From Bacillota bacterium (GTDB lineage: Bacteria; Bacillota; Desulfotomaculia; Desulfotomaculales; Pelotomaculaceae), in assembly GCA_029555205.1 (NCBI GenBank), contig JAKPTB010000130.1, forward strand, positions 1 to 64,000: a DNA stretch of 64,000 nt. The letters are read 5' to 3'. The translations under genes and the position numbers were made by a program. Of this stretch, positions 18,275-26,945 are shown piece after piece. How positions within the stretch are numbered: position 1 is the stretch's first letter; each line of letters begins with the position of its first letter. The notes under the pieces are model-generated. The model saw only the letters and a list, made by a program, of their open reading frames with translations, was not told the origin of the DNA and ran no database searches.

Positions 18275-18730
18275 ATGTCCGGGGTTAATATGCTGGTGGC
18301 GCTGCTGCTCATTGGAATTATGGCCCGCTCCAACCTTATAGCTACGGCAGCCTGCCTGCTGTTAATCGCTAAATTTACCAACCTGAAATTTGTCTTCCCT
18401 CTCCTGGAAAGGCGCGGGTTGGAAATGGGTATTCTTTTCCTGATGCTTTCCATTCTGGTACCCCTGGCCAACGGCAAAATTACCGAACAGGACATCATCT
18501 ACAACCTGACATCGCTTCCCGGTATTCTCGCCATCGCCGGAGGCGCCCTGGCTACCTGTCTCAACACTCAAGGCCTGAAACTTTTGAAAATAGATCCGGA
18601 GATCGTCTTTGGGCTGGTTATCGGCTCGATTCTGGGTATCGTTTTTTTACACGGCGTGCCCGTGGGTCCCCTGATGGCAGCGGCGGTAGCAGCTCTATTT
18701 ACCCGGGGGCTCCGTATCTTCAGGCGTTAG
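18275..18730 (+). CDS. UPF0756/DUF441 integral membrane protein
   Basis: A 151-residue, four-helix membrane protein of the DUF441 (YeaL/YtwI-like) family: hydrophobic blocks at about residues 3-30, 48-65, 80-100 and 112-140, with a conserved ILVPLANGKI loop. Function unknown. The ATG at 18275 is chosen because it gives the family-normal length with GAAGAGGG upstream; a longer frame from 18122 would add 51 hydrophilic residues with no ribosome site. Its 3-prime end overlaps the oppositely oriented rluD by 36 bases. Confidence 0.82.
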   Translation: MSGVNMLVALLLIGIMARSNLIATAACLLLIAKFTNLKFVFPLLERRGLEMGILFLMLSILVPLANGKITEQDIIYNLTSLPGILAIAGGALATCLNTQGLKLLKIDPEIVFGLVIGSILGIVFLHGVPVGPLMAAAVAALFTRGLRIFRR

Positions 18731-19633
18731 TTTTTGTAAAACAGCGGCCAGTTCCCCGGGCAGGGGCGCCTCAAGTTCAATCCGGGTTCCCTTCCGGGGA
18801 TGGCTAAAACCCAGCACCGCCGCGTGCAGGAATTGGCCGTTTAAATTGAAATGGGGCCGTGCGGGACCGTACTTCGGGTCGCCCACCAGGGGATGGCCGA
18901 TATAAGACAGATGCACTCTAATCTGGTGGGTGCGGCCGGTTTCAAGCTTTAACTCCAGATAGGTATAGCCCGGAAAACGGCGGAGCACGCGGTACCCTGT
19001 TACGGCGTGCTTTCCGTTTTTCAGCACAACGGCCATTTTTTGCCTGTCCCGCGGGTCTCTCCCAATGGGGGCGTCCACGGTTCCGGTTTGTTCCTTGACC
19101 AGGCCATGCACCAGGGCATAATAACGCCGGGTAATAAGCCTGTCCTTAAACTGCCGGGCCAGGTCCAGGTGGGCAAAATCATTTTTGGCTGCCACAATCA
19201 GGCCGGAAGTATCTTTATCCAGCCGGTGCACGATCCCCGGGCGTGTTACACCGTTGATCCCCGATAGATCTTTGCAGTGATGCAGCAGGGCGTGGACCAA
19301 CGTACCGGAATAATTGCCTTCCGCAGGATGAACCACCATGCCCCGGGGCTTATTCACCACAATGACATCGCTGTCTTCATAATAAATATCCAGGGGGATG
19401 GGCTCGCCCTTTAATTCCAGTCCCTCCGGCTCAGGCACCTGCAGTTCTACCAGGTCCCGGGGCTTGACCCTGTAACTGGCCCGGGCCGGAGCCCGGTTGA
19501 CCGATGCCAGCCCGTCGGCGATTAGTTTCTGGATGTAAGAGCGGGTTAACTCCTCAATTTCCTCAGCGAGAAAAACATCCAGCCTCTTCCCGGCATCATC
19601 CTCGGCTACTTCAAAGGGATAAACTTCCGGCAC
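18695..19633 (-). CDS. rluD: RluD-family 23S rRNA pseudouridine synthase
   Basis: A 312-residue enzyme with an N-terminal S4 RNA-binding domain (about residues 12-75) and a catalytic domain containing RPGIVHRLDKDTSGLIVAAK near 130-149, where the Asp of HRLDKDT is the nucleophile. The C-terminal KLETGRTHQIRVHLSYIGHP completes the RluA/RluC/RluD pattern. It probably modifies U residues of helix 69 in 23S rRNA, although Firmicutes paralogs (YlyB) are not all tested. It starts with GTG at 19633, three bases after the lspA stop, the same lspA-ylyB pairing as in Bacillus. Confidence 0.92.
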   Translation of the reverse strand: MPEVYPFEVAEDDAGKRLDVFLAEEIEELTRSYIQKLIADGLASVNRAPARASYRVKPRDLVELQVPEPEGLELKGEPIPLDIYYEDSDVIVVNKPRGMVVHPAEGNYSGTLVHALLHHCKDLSGINGVTRPGIVHRLDKDTSGLIVAAKNDFAHLDLARQFKDRLITRRYYALVHGLVKEQTGTVDAPIGRDPRDRQKMAVVLKNGKHAVTGYRVLRRFPGYTYLELKLETGRTHQIRVHLSYIGHPLVGDPKYGPARPHFNLNGQFLHAAVLGFSHPRKGTRIELEAPLPGELAAVLQKLTPEDTEPPGK

Positions 19634-19635
19634 GG

Positions 19636-20091
19636 TTACTCACTTTCCTTATTCTGTTTTTGAACTAAATCCTTCAAAAAATCCAGGATCAGCAGGCAGG
19701 CGCCGATCACAATGGCCGAATCAGCCAGGTTAAAGACCGGCCACACCCGAAAATCCAGAAAGTCAACAACTTTGCCGAAGCGCAGGCGGTCCACCAGATT
19801 GCCCAGCGCCCCCCCCACAACCAGGGCCAGGCCGTAGCGCACGAGAACCCTCTCCAGGGGCAGGCTCCGGTAAAACAGGAGCACCCCCAGGACCAGGCCC
19901 GCCGTAACAATAATGAAGAGGTTCGTCTGGTAAGCCAGGAAGCCAAAGGCCGCCCCCGGATTGAGGATGTAGGTGAGATGAAAAACCTGCTTGACAATGG
20001 GGATGGATTCGCCCTGATACATCCACATCTGCACAGCCGCCTTGGATCCCTGGTCAAGCAATAATACCAATGCAATAATCAAAAAGAACAT
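19636..20091 (-). CDS. lspA: Lipoprotein signal peptidase (signal peptidase II)
   Basis: A 151-residue membrane aspartyl protease with four transmembrane helices. Conserved LNPGAAFGFL near residues 45-54, GGALGNLVDRLRFGKVVDFLDF near 94-115 and FNLADSAIVIGA near 119-130 carry the two catalytic aspartates (in NLVDRL and LADS). It cleaves signal peptides of diacylglyceryl-modified prolipoproteins, which in this window would include the lipoprotein at 16166-16900. The ATG at 20091 has a weak ribosome site. It is followed immediately by rluD. Confidence 0.95.
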   Translation of the reverse strand: MFFLIIALVLLLDQGSKAAVQMWMYQGESIPIVKQVFHLTYILNPGAAFGFLAYQTNLFIIVTAGLVLGVLLFYRSLPLERVLVRYGLALVVGGALGNLVDRLRFGKVVDFLDFRVWPVFNLADSAIVIGACLLILDFLKDLVQKQNKESE

Positions 20092-20390
20092 GTCCCATCA
20101 CCGTTACTAATTTTACCATAATTACTTCCCTTGCAGCGCAATTGAATGAAAGTAAGACGGGTAATTCTCATTCTGTTACGGGCAGAGCAAAATTATCAAT
20201 ATAACAGCCTGCTTTAAGTCTGTCCGGAAAGGCTTCTGGCAAATCCTCAAAGCAAACCGGATCAGGAATCTTTAAGCTAATGAATTTTTATTTTACCAGA
20301 ATTATTATAGAAAAAGCAAAAAAATGGATAAAAATACCATGTAAATTTGTTAATAAAGCCTGCGCTTTTGGGCACAATACTATCACAAGG

Positions 20391-20822
20391 GTTCGTAATG
20401 GCCGAGCCCAGACTGTTACAGGGTCAACAAGGCTCTGTAATAGTCGGCCAAAGGTCAATACCGGGTCAAAATGGTTCGGTATTGGCCGGAGGGAAGACTG
20501 ATGGGTGTTCCGGCAGGCTTTGCAGCAGTCCGAACGATTGCTGCAGGGTCACAAGGGATATCCATTGGTCGAGCTAAGACTATCATGGGTTTCGGATGCT
20601 ATGACTCTGCTAATTAAGCACGGGGTCTATAGCAGTCGAAAGATTGTTATAGGCTCCCTAGATATCCATGATAGTCGAGCAAAGGTCATTACGGGTGCCG
20701 TAATGGTTCATGGCAGTCGAAAGATTGTCATGGGCTATGAAGGTATACGTAATGGCTGGAGCGTAGGTCATTACGGGCTCTTAACATAGAAACCTTCCTC
20801 AATTCTATGAGGAAGGTTTCTT
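20391..20822 (+). ncRNA. Candidate structured RNA made of about ten degenerate 42-nt hairpin repeats ending in an inverted-repeat terminator
   Basis: Unit starts: 20391, 20432, 20474, 20517, 20556, 20599 (short), 20625, 20662, 20706, 20743. Helices I can draw: 20411-20421/20435-20445; 20453-20463/20477-20487; 20521-20530/20536-20545; 20578-20588/20666-20676 (long-range); 20625-20634/20645-20654; 20687-20694/20698-20705; 20706-20715/20726-20735; 20748-20757/20766-20775. Helices 1 and 2 have 13-nt loops (GGTCAACAAGGCT, GGTCAAAATGGTT). Two hairpins share the exact loop GTCGAAAGAT. In these helices the roughly ten non-Watson-Crick pairs are all G-U on this strand. The arms vary in sequence but stay paired. 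No convincing promoter: TACTAT at 20378 lacks a -35. A broken repeat-protein gene is the alternative. Upstream, 20092-20390 is AT-rich with no supported gene. Confidence 0.5.
20789..20822 (+). terminator. Perfect 13-bp inverted repeat closing the repeat RNA
   Basis: GAAACCTTCCTCA (20789-20801), loop ATTCTA, TGAGGAAGGTTTC (20808-20820), then TTGTCTTGTG. The U-tract is moderate. On the minus strand the same hairpin lies upstream, not downstream, of lspA, so termination of plus-strand RNA is the simpler reading. Confidence 0.6.
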
Positions 20823-20902
20823 GTCTTGTGTCTTGGGAGAGCTATGTTTTTGGCAATAACCGGTAGGTGAAGCAGCACAGAATGTTTTTATGCGCTTTAA
20901 GC

Positions 20903-21934
20903 TCAGGGCATAATTACAATATTTGTAACTACCGGCCGCTGTTTTCCGTCGGAAGGGCGGTTTAAGATTTCGCCTTTGAAAATAAAGGTACTGGAGCCCC
21001 CGCCGTCAAGATTGTAGCCTTCCTTGACACCCAACTCCGCCAGTTTAACCTGCAGCCTTTCCAGGGTCACACCGCTGCTCCAGTCTGCTTGACGCCCGTC
21101 CACAACAATCAGGATCAGATCCCCGTTGGCGTACTCACCGATAATGGTTCGCGGCTGGCGGGTGGTTTTCCATTCTTCCGGGATGGATGCGGGTTGCCCC
21201 TGCCGGATCAGGACCGGCAGAAAACTTACACCCTGCCAGGGATCCAGTTTGAGCAGGTCTTCTTTTTTGGTGAAAACCCCGCCTATAAAGGAACCGCTTT
21301 TTCCTATACCGGCAAAAAAAACATCATCTGCGGGGGTAAAACCCCCAACCAGCTTGCCGTCGATAACCGTATTGCCGATGGGCAGCGACTTGCCGCCGGC
21401 ATTGTAAAAACCGCCCCCGTTGATGCCCAGGATGGCCCCGGTGCGCTTTACTGCATTTGCAGTTGTTTCCAGATTGCCGGGTTTGTCCCCGGCCAGTACT
21501 ACTTTCAAGGCCCCGGGATCAAAAAGTTTAATTTTGGCAATATAGCCGCGATAACCAAGCTCGTCCAGTTTGAAGACCTTGATTTCCACCCGCCCGGACC
21601 TGTGGGAACCCACGGGAGGCCCCAGCATGGCCAGGATGCGCTGCTCATAGATCCCGTCCGAGAGTTGCCTGTGCTCCTGGCTTTTGCCGGCAAGGGATTC
21701 CAGGATATTACTCTGATCCTGGTAAAGGCGCTCCAGTTCCTGCACTGTTTCATACAATAAGCCCGTATCCCGCCTGAGCTCCAACAACTGGCCTTCTATT
21801 ATACCCGTGCCCTCATGCAGGCTTTTCAAGGGCATTTCCAGGGCCTGCAGGCTTTTGGGAAGAGCTGTGAAAAAAAGCAACAAGCCGATAAAAGGAGCCA
21901 GGGAAAAAACCAGAAATAAACTGAACTGCCGCAT
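20903..21934 (-). CDS. Membrane-anchored phosphodiester glycosidase (NAGPA/DUF2233) family protein
   Basis: A 343-residue protein with an N-terminal membrane anchor (about residues 5-25), a helical, probably coiled-coil stalk (about 30-95) and a phosphodiester glycosidase domain (about 110-343). AILGINGGGFYN near 168-179 and EGYNLDGGGSSTFIF near 305-319 are family hallmarks. Homologs remove GlcNAc from phosphodiester-linked sugars (uncovering enzyme) or act on cell-wall or exopolysaccharide linkages; the bacterial substrate is not established here. Its ATG overlaps the stop of the preceding coiled-coil gene by one base (ATGA), implying coupled expression. Confidence 0.82.
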   Translation of the reverse strand: MRQFSLFLVFSLAPFIGLLLFFTALPKSLQALEMPLKSLHEGTGIIEGQLLELRRDTGLLYETVQELERLYQDQSNILESLAGKSQEHRQLSDGIYEQRILAMLGPPVGSHRSGRVEIKVFKLDELGYRGYIAKIKLFDPGALKVVLAGDKPGNLETTANAVKRTGAILGINGGGFYNAGGKSLPIGNTVIDGKLVGGFTPADDVFFAGIGKSGSFIGGVFTKKEDLLKLDPWQGVSFLPVLIRQGQPASIPEEWKTTRQPRTIIGEYANGDLILIVVDGRQADWSSGVTLERLQVKLAELGVKEGYNLDGGGSSTFIFKGEILNRPSDGKQRPVVTNIVIMP

Positions 21935-22332
21935 CAGGGGGCCTCCCTTAAAATATTTAAACTCTTTTCCAATTCTTTGAGCTGAATGTCCAGTTCCTCA
22001 ATTTTTTTGTTTAACTCCTTCTGGACGGAGTCAGAGCTGGACAGGGTGCGCCCCGCTGAATTCAGATCTTTTTTTATTTCAGCAACATCTGCGGTCAAGC
22101 TCTCCAAACGGGCTTCCAGGGTCTGCACATTCATCGCGTTGGTCTGCTGAACACTCTGAATAGCCTGATCGAAGTAATACTTGGCCAGAAAAAATCCGCC
22201 GCAGACCACCCCAAGCCAGAGCATAAAGGCAAGAAACCAGTAAACGGGGCGGTAGCCGCCCCCCCTTTTTTTACTTTCTGACAAATTCTTGTCCACTTCT
22301 TCCCGGAATTCCCCGGATTTATTCTGATTCAA
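21934..22332 (-). CDS. Single-pass membrane protein with a C-terminal coiled coil
   Basis: A 132-residue protein I cannot assign to a named family. The N-terminus is hydrophilic and basic (KKRGGGYRP), one transmembrane helix spans about residues 31-53 (WFLAFMLWLGVVCGGFFLA), and the rest is a strongly heptad-patterned coiled coil (LEARLESLTADVAEIKKDL through IEELDIQLKELEKSL). The TTG at 22332 has AAAGGTG eight bases upstream. One-base overlap with the glycosidase gene, which itself has a membrane anchor and helical stalk, suggests that the two associate at the cell surface. Confidence 0.7.
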   Translation of the reverse strand: MNQNKSGEFREEVDKNLSESKKRGGGYRPVYWFLAFMLWLGVVCGGFFLAKYYFDQAIQSVQQTNAMNVQTLEARLESLTADVAEIKKDLNSAGRTLSSSDSVQKELNKKIEELDIQLKELEKSLNILREAP

Positions 22333-22541
22333 TTCAGCTCACACCTTTCAGCACCCGGGCAGCAATCCATGACTGCCGTTCTTTGGCTTTTCTATAAGGA
22401 TTTGGACACCCGGCTGCAAATTTCCCCCTGTTTTTTTAAAATTTTTTAAACAAAAAGGGCGGCTTTTACACCGCCATGAAATATTTCTGGAACAGGGCGA
22501 ACGGGCCCTGCCCGGAATTAAGCATAAAGAATTCCCCCGGC

Positions 22542-25325
22542 TTATTGTGTTATAACCCCTACGCAGCGGGGACAGAGGGCGGGGTGTCCGGAATCCGCAC
22601 CCACGCCTTCGTGGTACATCCAGCAGCGTTCACATTTACGGCCGCCGGCGGTCCGCACGGCCACCGCCAGCCCCGGAAGGTGCTCTGATTCCCTTACGCC
22701 TTCGGGGACCTCTTCCAGAGGTTTCAGAGTGACGCCGGATACGATAAAGATAGTGGCCAGTTCTTTAACCATGGGCTTTAAAAAGTTGTACAGCTCTTCT
22801 CCGGCGTACAGTTCAACGGCGGCTTCCAGGGAGTTGCCGATGACCTTATCCTGCCGGGCCGTTTCCAGAGCCCTGGTCACTTCACCCCGCACTTCCAGGA
22901 GGCGCTCCCACTTCTGGTCCAGTTCTTCATCAAGGTACTCTTCCACAACCTCGGGCATGGAGGTAAGCTGCACGCTGATGGCCCCTTCCCTGTCGCCGGG
23001 AATGTAGCGCCAGATTTCTTCCGAGGTAAAGGCCAGCACCGGGGCCAACAGCCGCGCCAGAGCAGTTAGAGTATGGTAAAGGACAGTTTGGGCGGACCGC
23101 CGCTCCGGAGAACGGGCCGGGGCGGTGTAAAGGCGGTCTTTAATTATATCCAGGTAAAGGGCGCTCAGATCAACGGTGCAAAAACCGTGGATAGCGTGAT
23201 ATACAACGTGAAACTCGTAATCACGGTAGCCGCTGGTAACTTTCCGGATCAATTTTTGCAGCTTCAACAGGGCCCAACGGTCGATTTCCAGCATTTCGTG
23301 ATAACTGATTGCGTCTTTAGCAGGGTCAAAATCATAGATGTTGCCCAGCAGGAAACGGCAGGTGTTCCTGATTTTCCGGTAGGCCTCCGTCATCTGCTTG
23401 AGGATGCCCGGGGAGGCCGCCAGGTCGCCCCGGTAGTCAGCTGAACTGACCCACAACCTTAAAATATCCGCGCCCATTTGTTGAATAACTTTAGCCGGGT
23501 CCACCACATTGCCCAGGGACTTTGACATCTTCCGGCCCTGCTCATCCACAACAAAACCGTGGGTTAAGACCGCCCGGTAGGGCGCCTCTCCGGTTACGGC
23601 CACGGAAGTGGACAGGGATGAATTAAACCAGCCGCGGTGCTGATCGCTCCCCTCCAGGTACAGATCGGCAGGCCAGCGTAAATCCGGCCACTCGGGATTC
23701 TGGTCCAGAACGCCCAGGTGGCTGGTGCCGGAATCAAACCAGACGTCCATGATGTCTTTCTCCTTGCTGAATTCCCTGCTGCTGCAGTGCGGGCACTGGA
23801 TTCCCGGCGGCAGCAGTTCGTCTGCCTCCCTGGCAAACCAGACATCGGAGCCGTATTCACGGAACAGTTCCTGGAGGTGGCTGATGGTTTGATCATTAAT
23901 GAGCTCTTTGCCGCACCCTTTGCAGTAAAAGATAGGGATGGGCACCCCCCAGCTGCGCTGGCGGGAAATGCACCAGTCACCCCGGTTGGCAACCATACTG
24001 TAGATGCGCTCCTCACCCCAGGCCGGGATCCAGCGCACCTTGCGGATTGCCTCCAGGGTCGCCTGGCGGAATCCGTCAATGGAGGCAAACCACTGCTCCG
24101 TGGCGCGGAAAAAGACCGGTTTTTTGCAGCGCCAGCAGTGCGGATACTGGTGCTGGACTGTGGCTTGATGCAGCAGATGCCCCCGCCGCTGCAGTTCTTC
24201 CAGGACTGCTTTGTTGGCATCCAGGTAAAACTGACCGGCAAAGATACCGCCTTCCCCGGTAAAATACCCCCTGGCGTCCACCGGCGAGAGCACCGGCAGG
24301 CCGTACTCCCTGGCTACAATGAAGTCCTCCATGCCGTGGCCTGGCGCGGTGTGCACACAACCGGTGCCCTGGTCCAGGGTAACGTGCCCGCCCAGGATTA
24401 CCAGGGAAACTCTGTCTACAAAGGGGTGGCCGCATTCCACCCGCTCCAGCTCCGACCCTTTAAAATCTGCTGTCACTTGGGCATTGGAGGCGCCGGTAAG
24501 CTCCAGAAAACTATCTTTTAATTCTTCGGCAACCAGGTATTGTTCCCGGCCTGTCCGGACCAGGACATACCGGTAGTCGGGGTGCAGGCAAATAGCCAGG
24601 TTGGCGGGAAGCGTCCAGGGTGTGGTGGTCCAGATGACCACATAGGTATCTTTTTCAGGCAGGAGCCCCCTGCCGTTGCGAACCGGGAAACGCACATAAA
24701 TCGAAGCCGAGCGTTTATCACCGTACTCCACTTCGGCCTCGGCCAGGGCGGTTTCGCAGGAGGCACACCAGTAGACCGGCTTCAGACCCTTATAAATATA
24801 GCCCTTTTTGGCCATTTCACCGAAGGCGCCAATCTGGCGGGCTTCGAAATAGGGCTTCAGGGTCAGGTAAGGATTGTCCCACAAACCCCGCACGCCCAGG
24901 CGCTTGAATTCTTCCCGCTGGATATCAACGTATTTCAGGGCAAATTCCTTGCACTTTTGCCGGAATTCCACCGGGGGGATTTGATGACGGTTCAGGCCGA
25001 AGGCTTTGATGGCCTGCTGCTCAATGGGCAGGCCGTGAGTATCCCAGCCCGGTACATAAGGCGCGTCATAACCGGACATGGAGTGGTACTTTATGACAAT
25101 ATCCTTTAATACCTTGTTTAAAACGTGACCCAGGTGAATATGCCCGTTGGCGTAAGGGGGCCCGTCATGCAGGATGAATTTCCGGCGCCCCCGGTTTTTT
25201 TGCTGGATCTTTTCATAAATATTAATTTCCTCCCAGAATTTTAAAATCTCCGGCTCCCGCTGGGGCAGATTCGCCCGCATGGGAAAGTCGGTTTTGGGCA
25301 GGTTTAATGTCTTGCTGTAGTCCAT
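22542..25325 (-). CDS. ileS: Isoleucyl-tRNA synthetase
   Basis: A 927-residue class Ia synthetase. The HIGH motif appears as [12 protein letters not shown] (about residues 57-68), a CP1 editing domain follows (about 200-400, with [20 protein letters not shown]), [15 protein letters not shown] is near 600, an anticodon-binding domain follows, and a C-terminal zinc site [12 protein letters not shown]...CPRC ends the protein as in bacterial-type IleS. The ATG at 25325 is chosen for the family-normal [17 protein letters not shown] start with a GAGGTG site; the longer frame from 25406 runs into the leader. Expression is governed by the T-box upstream. A short spacer (22333-22541) separates it from the coiled-coil gene. 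Confidence 0.97.
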   Translation of the reverse strand: MDYSKTLNLPKTDFPMRANLPQREPEILKFWEEINIYEKIQQKNRGRRKFILHDGPPYANGHIHLGHVLNKVLKDIVIKYHSMSGYDAPYVPGWDTHGLPIEQQAIKAFGLNRHQIPPVEFRQKCKEFALKYVDIQREEFKRLGVRGLWDNPYLTLKPYFEARQIGAFGEMAKKGYIYKGLKPVYWCASCETALAEAEVEYGDKRSASIYVRFPVRNGRGLLPEKDTYVVIWTTTPWTLPANLAICLHPDYRYVLVRTGREQYLVAEELKDSFLELTGASNAQVTADFKGSELERVECGHPFVDRVSLVILGGHVTLDQGTGCVHTAPGHGMEDFIVAREYGLPVLSPVDARGYFTGEGGIFAGQFYLDANKAVLEELQRRGHLLHQATVQHQYPHCWRCKKPVFFRATEQWFASIDGFRQATLEAIRKVRWIPAWGEERIYSMVANRGDWCISRQRSWGVPIPIFYCKGCGKELINDQTISHLQELFREYGSDVWFAREADELLPPGIQCPHCSSREFSKEKDIMDVWFDSGTSHLGVLDQNPEWPDLRWPADLYLEGSDQHRGWFNSSLSTSVAVTGEAPYRAVLTHGFVVDEQGRKMSKSLGNVVDPAKVIQQMGADILRLWVSSADYRGDLAASPGILKQMTEAYRKIRNTCRFLLGNIYDFDPAKDAISYHEMLEIDRWALLKLQKLIRKVTSGYRDYEFHVVYHAIHGFCTVDLSALYLDIIKDRLYTAPARSPERRSAQTVLYHTLTALARLLAPVLAFTSEEIWRYIPGDREGAISVQLTSMPEVVEEYLDEELDQKWERLLEVRGEVTRALETARQDKVIGNSLEAAVELYAGEELYNFLKPMVKELATIFIVSGVTLKPLEEVPEGVRESEHLPGLAVAVRTAGGRKCERCWMYHEGVGADSGHPALCPRCVGVITQ

Positions 25326-25455
25326 AGCTATAGACACCTCGCTTATTATAATGATTTTTATTAATGATTTAATGAATAATAAATCTGGCCGGCCAATTAC
25401 AAACAAATTACCTTTTTAAAACCTACCGGGGTTCGGGCGGTTTTTGTCCGAATGC

Positions 25456-25482
25456 AAAAATCCCGTCCCCCAAGGGACGGGA
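25456..25482 (-). terminator. T-box attenuator terminator of ileS
   Basis: Minus strand CCCGTCCC-TTGG-GGGACGGG followed by ATTTTTGC. Formation of the antiterminator with the T-box sequence would block this hairpin. Confidence 0.9.
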
Positions 25483-25745
25483 TTGAAAACCCGCGGTACC
25501 ACCCTAACTGCCGGTCTTTAAGGCAAAGGCTTTAAGCAACAATCTCTGTCAAAAACCAGCCGCTTCGCGCCCGATAACGGTGGCAAGCCGGCCCTTCTTA
25601 ATCCCGCAGCAGGGTTTCAGACGGCGCCTCCCGGGTGATTTTCGACGGTTCTCCGTACCCGGCTCGCACCTTGTCCAGGCTCTCTTAAACGGACCACCCC
25701 GTCTACTCCCCCCGTTCACAGGCTGGTGGAAATATGATACTAACA
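25456..25745 (-). promoter_or_regulatory. Ile-specific T-box riboswitch of ileS
   Basis: The T-box sequence AGGGTGGTACCGCGG reads on the minus strand at 25505-25491, just before the terminator, and a structured stem-I region extends to about 25740. A candidate specifier AUC (Ile) lies at 25639-25637 within GAAAATCACC. Uncharged tRNA-Ile is expected to pair with the specifier and T-box and allow read-through into ileS. Stem-I motifs were not all traced, so the specifier is tentative. Confidence 0.9.
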
Positions 25746-25751
25746 GGCAAT

Positions 25752-25780
25752 ATTATATAGAAAGATACCGGTTCAGTCAA
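25752..25780 (-). promoter_or_regulatory. Sigma-A promoter of the ileS T-box leader
   Basis: Minus strand TTGACT (25780-25775), 17-base spacer, TATAAT (25757-25752). Confidence 0.85.
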
Positions 25781-25836
25781 CTTGGAGCCCCTTAAAAACA
25801 CCCGCATCCGGAGCGGGCCAAAGAGCACCCGTACCT

Positions 25837-26124
25837 TTATAAGCCCAGAGCTTTTAAAACCTGTTCGCTGCTCACACCCTCCACACTGACCAGTTTATTA
25901 CGGCTGCTTTGACCCGCTGCGATCTCCACCCGGAAGCGGGGCACCGCCAGTACTTTGGCTAGAAAGGCGCAACAGGCCTCATTGGCCTCTCCCTCCACCG
26001 GGGGGGCGGTTAAACGGACCTTTAGCGAGTCATCAAACAAACCTGCGATCTGGTTTTTGGAAGAACGCGGCTGCACCCTTACCTTGAAAACAACACCCTT
26101 TTGATCTTCCCGGATATAGAGCAA
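25837..26124 (-). CDS. DUF167 (YggU/UPF0235) family protein
   Basis: A 95-residue cytoplasmic protein. The conserved VRVQPRSSKNQIAGL (about residues 15-29), LKVRLTAPPVEGEANEA (34-50) and SSRNKLVSVEG (73-83) are the DUF167 signature. Family function is unknown although it is widely conserved. It starts with TTG at 26124, ten bases after GGGAG. It continues the yggS-proC-yggT-divIVA run, matching the frequent yggS-yggT-yggU neighbourhood in other bacteria. Confidence 0.88.
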   Translation of the reverse strand: MLYIREDQKGVVFKVRVQPRSSKNQIAGLFDDSLKVRLTAPPVEGEANEACCAFLAKVLAVPRFRVEIAAGQSSRNKLVSVEGVSSEQVLKALGL

Positions 26125-26231
26125 AATACTTCAACTCCCGCCAGCGTTAAATCTATGGTCCGTCCTGCTTCAAGTTCCTTTACCCCGGCGTAGCAGAGGT
26201 TCGCAACAGCAGCCCGGTTGTTGTTTGACGC

Positions 26232-26870
26232 TCACGGCCGCCGCGCCGGAACTTCCGGACGGCAAAGGTTAACCAGGTTGTATAAAATCCTTGCCGTAAT
26301 ACCCCAGATGAAACGTTCGCCGTATTCGTAATAATACACGTTAAAAGAGCCCTGCCGGGGTCCTTCCCTCTGGTAGGACTCCGGTACTTTATGAAAGGGG
26401 AAGTCCGGCGCATAGCTCGTTACTACCTCCAGGGTGCTTTTAGAGGGCGGATTATGCAGGAAGTACTCCAAAGGGGCCAGGAAAACCTCCTCCACTTCCG
26501 CCGGGTTGGGAGTGATCTCCTGATCATCCTCAATTACGCCCAGGTACGGATAAATCAGAGTCCCGTGGGGGTGGACAAGGTAGTCCAGGGGTCCGATTAA
26601 GACTATCTGGTCCTGCCGGATGCCCAGTTCTTCGGCCGTTTCCCGGACAGCCGCAGTATGAGGCCGGGACATCTCCCATTGCTCCACCCTGCCGCCCGGA
26701 AAACAGATTTCCCCTGGCTGCCGCCTTAAATTGCCGGCTCTGACTTCAAATAATATGTATAGCTGACCCTGCTTTTGAATAACCGGAAGAAGCACGGCAG
26801 AAACCAGATAGTCAGATTCATTTTGTATTCTGGGCTGGCGCCTCGCAAGCATATTAAAAACGTTCTTCAA
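26232..26870 (-). CDS. Nudix hydrolase, CoA pyrophosphatase-like
   Basis: A 212-residue Nudix enzyme. The Nudix box begins at about residue 58: GGRVEQWEMSRPHTAAVRET, continuing AEELGI, and fits GX5EX7REUXEEXGU. The preceding PGEICFP and the overall length match the NudL/YeaB CoA-pyrophosphatase subgroup, which hydrolyses CoA or acyl-CoA to phosphopantetheine and 3',5'-ADP. I cannot separate this from other dinucleotide substrates by eye. TTG at 26870 with GGGGGGAG seven bases upstream. It sits between divIVA and the DUF167 gene. Confidence 0.82.
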   Translation of the reverse strand: MKNVFNMLARRQPRIQNESDYLVSAVLLPVIQKQGQLYILFEVRAGNLRRQPGEICFPGGRVEQWEMSRPHTAAVRETAEELGIRQDQIVLIGPLDYLVHPHGTLIYPYLGVIEDDQEITPNPAEVEEVFLAPLEYFLHNPPSKSTLEVVTSYAPDFPFHKVPESYQREGPRQGSFNVYYYEYGERFIWGITARILYNLVNLCRPEVPARRP

Positions 26871-26945
26871 AGCCTGACTCCCCCCGGCTGGCCCTGCTGC
26901 TTATGTTGATGCCGCGGAAAAGGTAAATACTTCTTCCGGCAGGGT

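Noticed and set aside
20347-20789. Intact small coding genes within the repeat tract
   Set aside because: The overlapping frames have no good ribosome sites, run across hairpin arms, and need frame changes to keep the peptide repeat.
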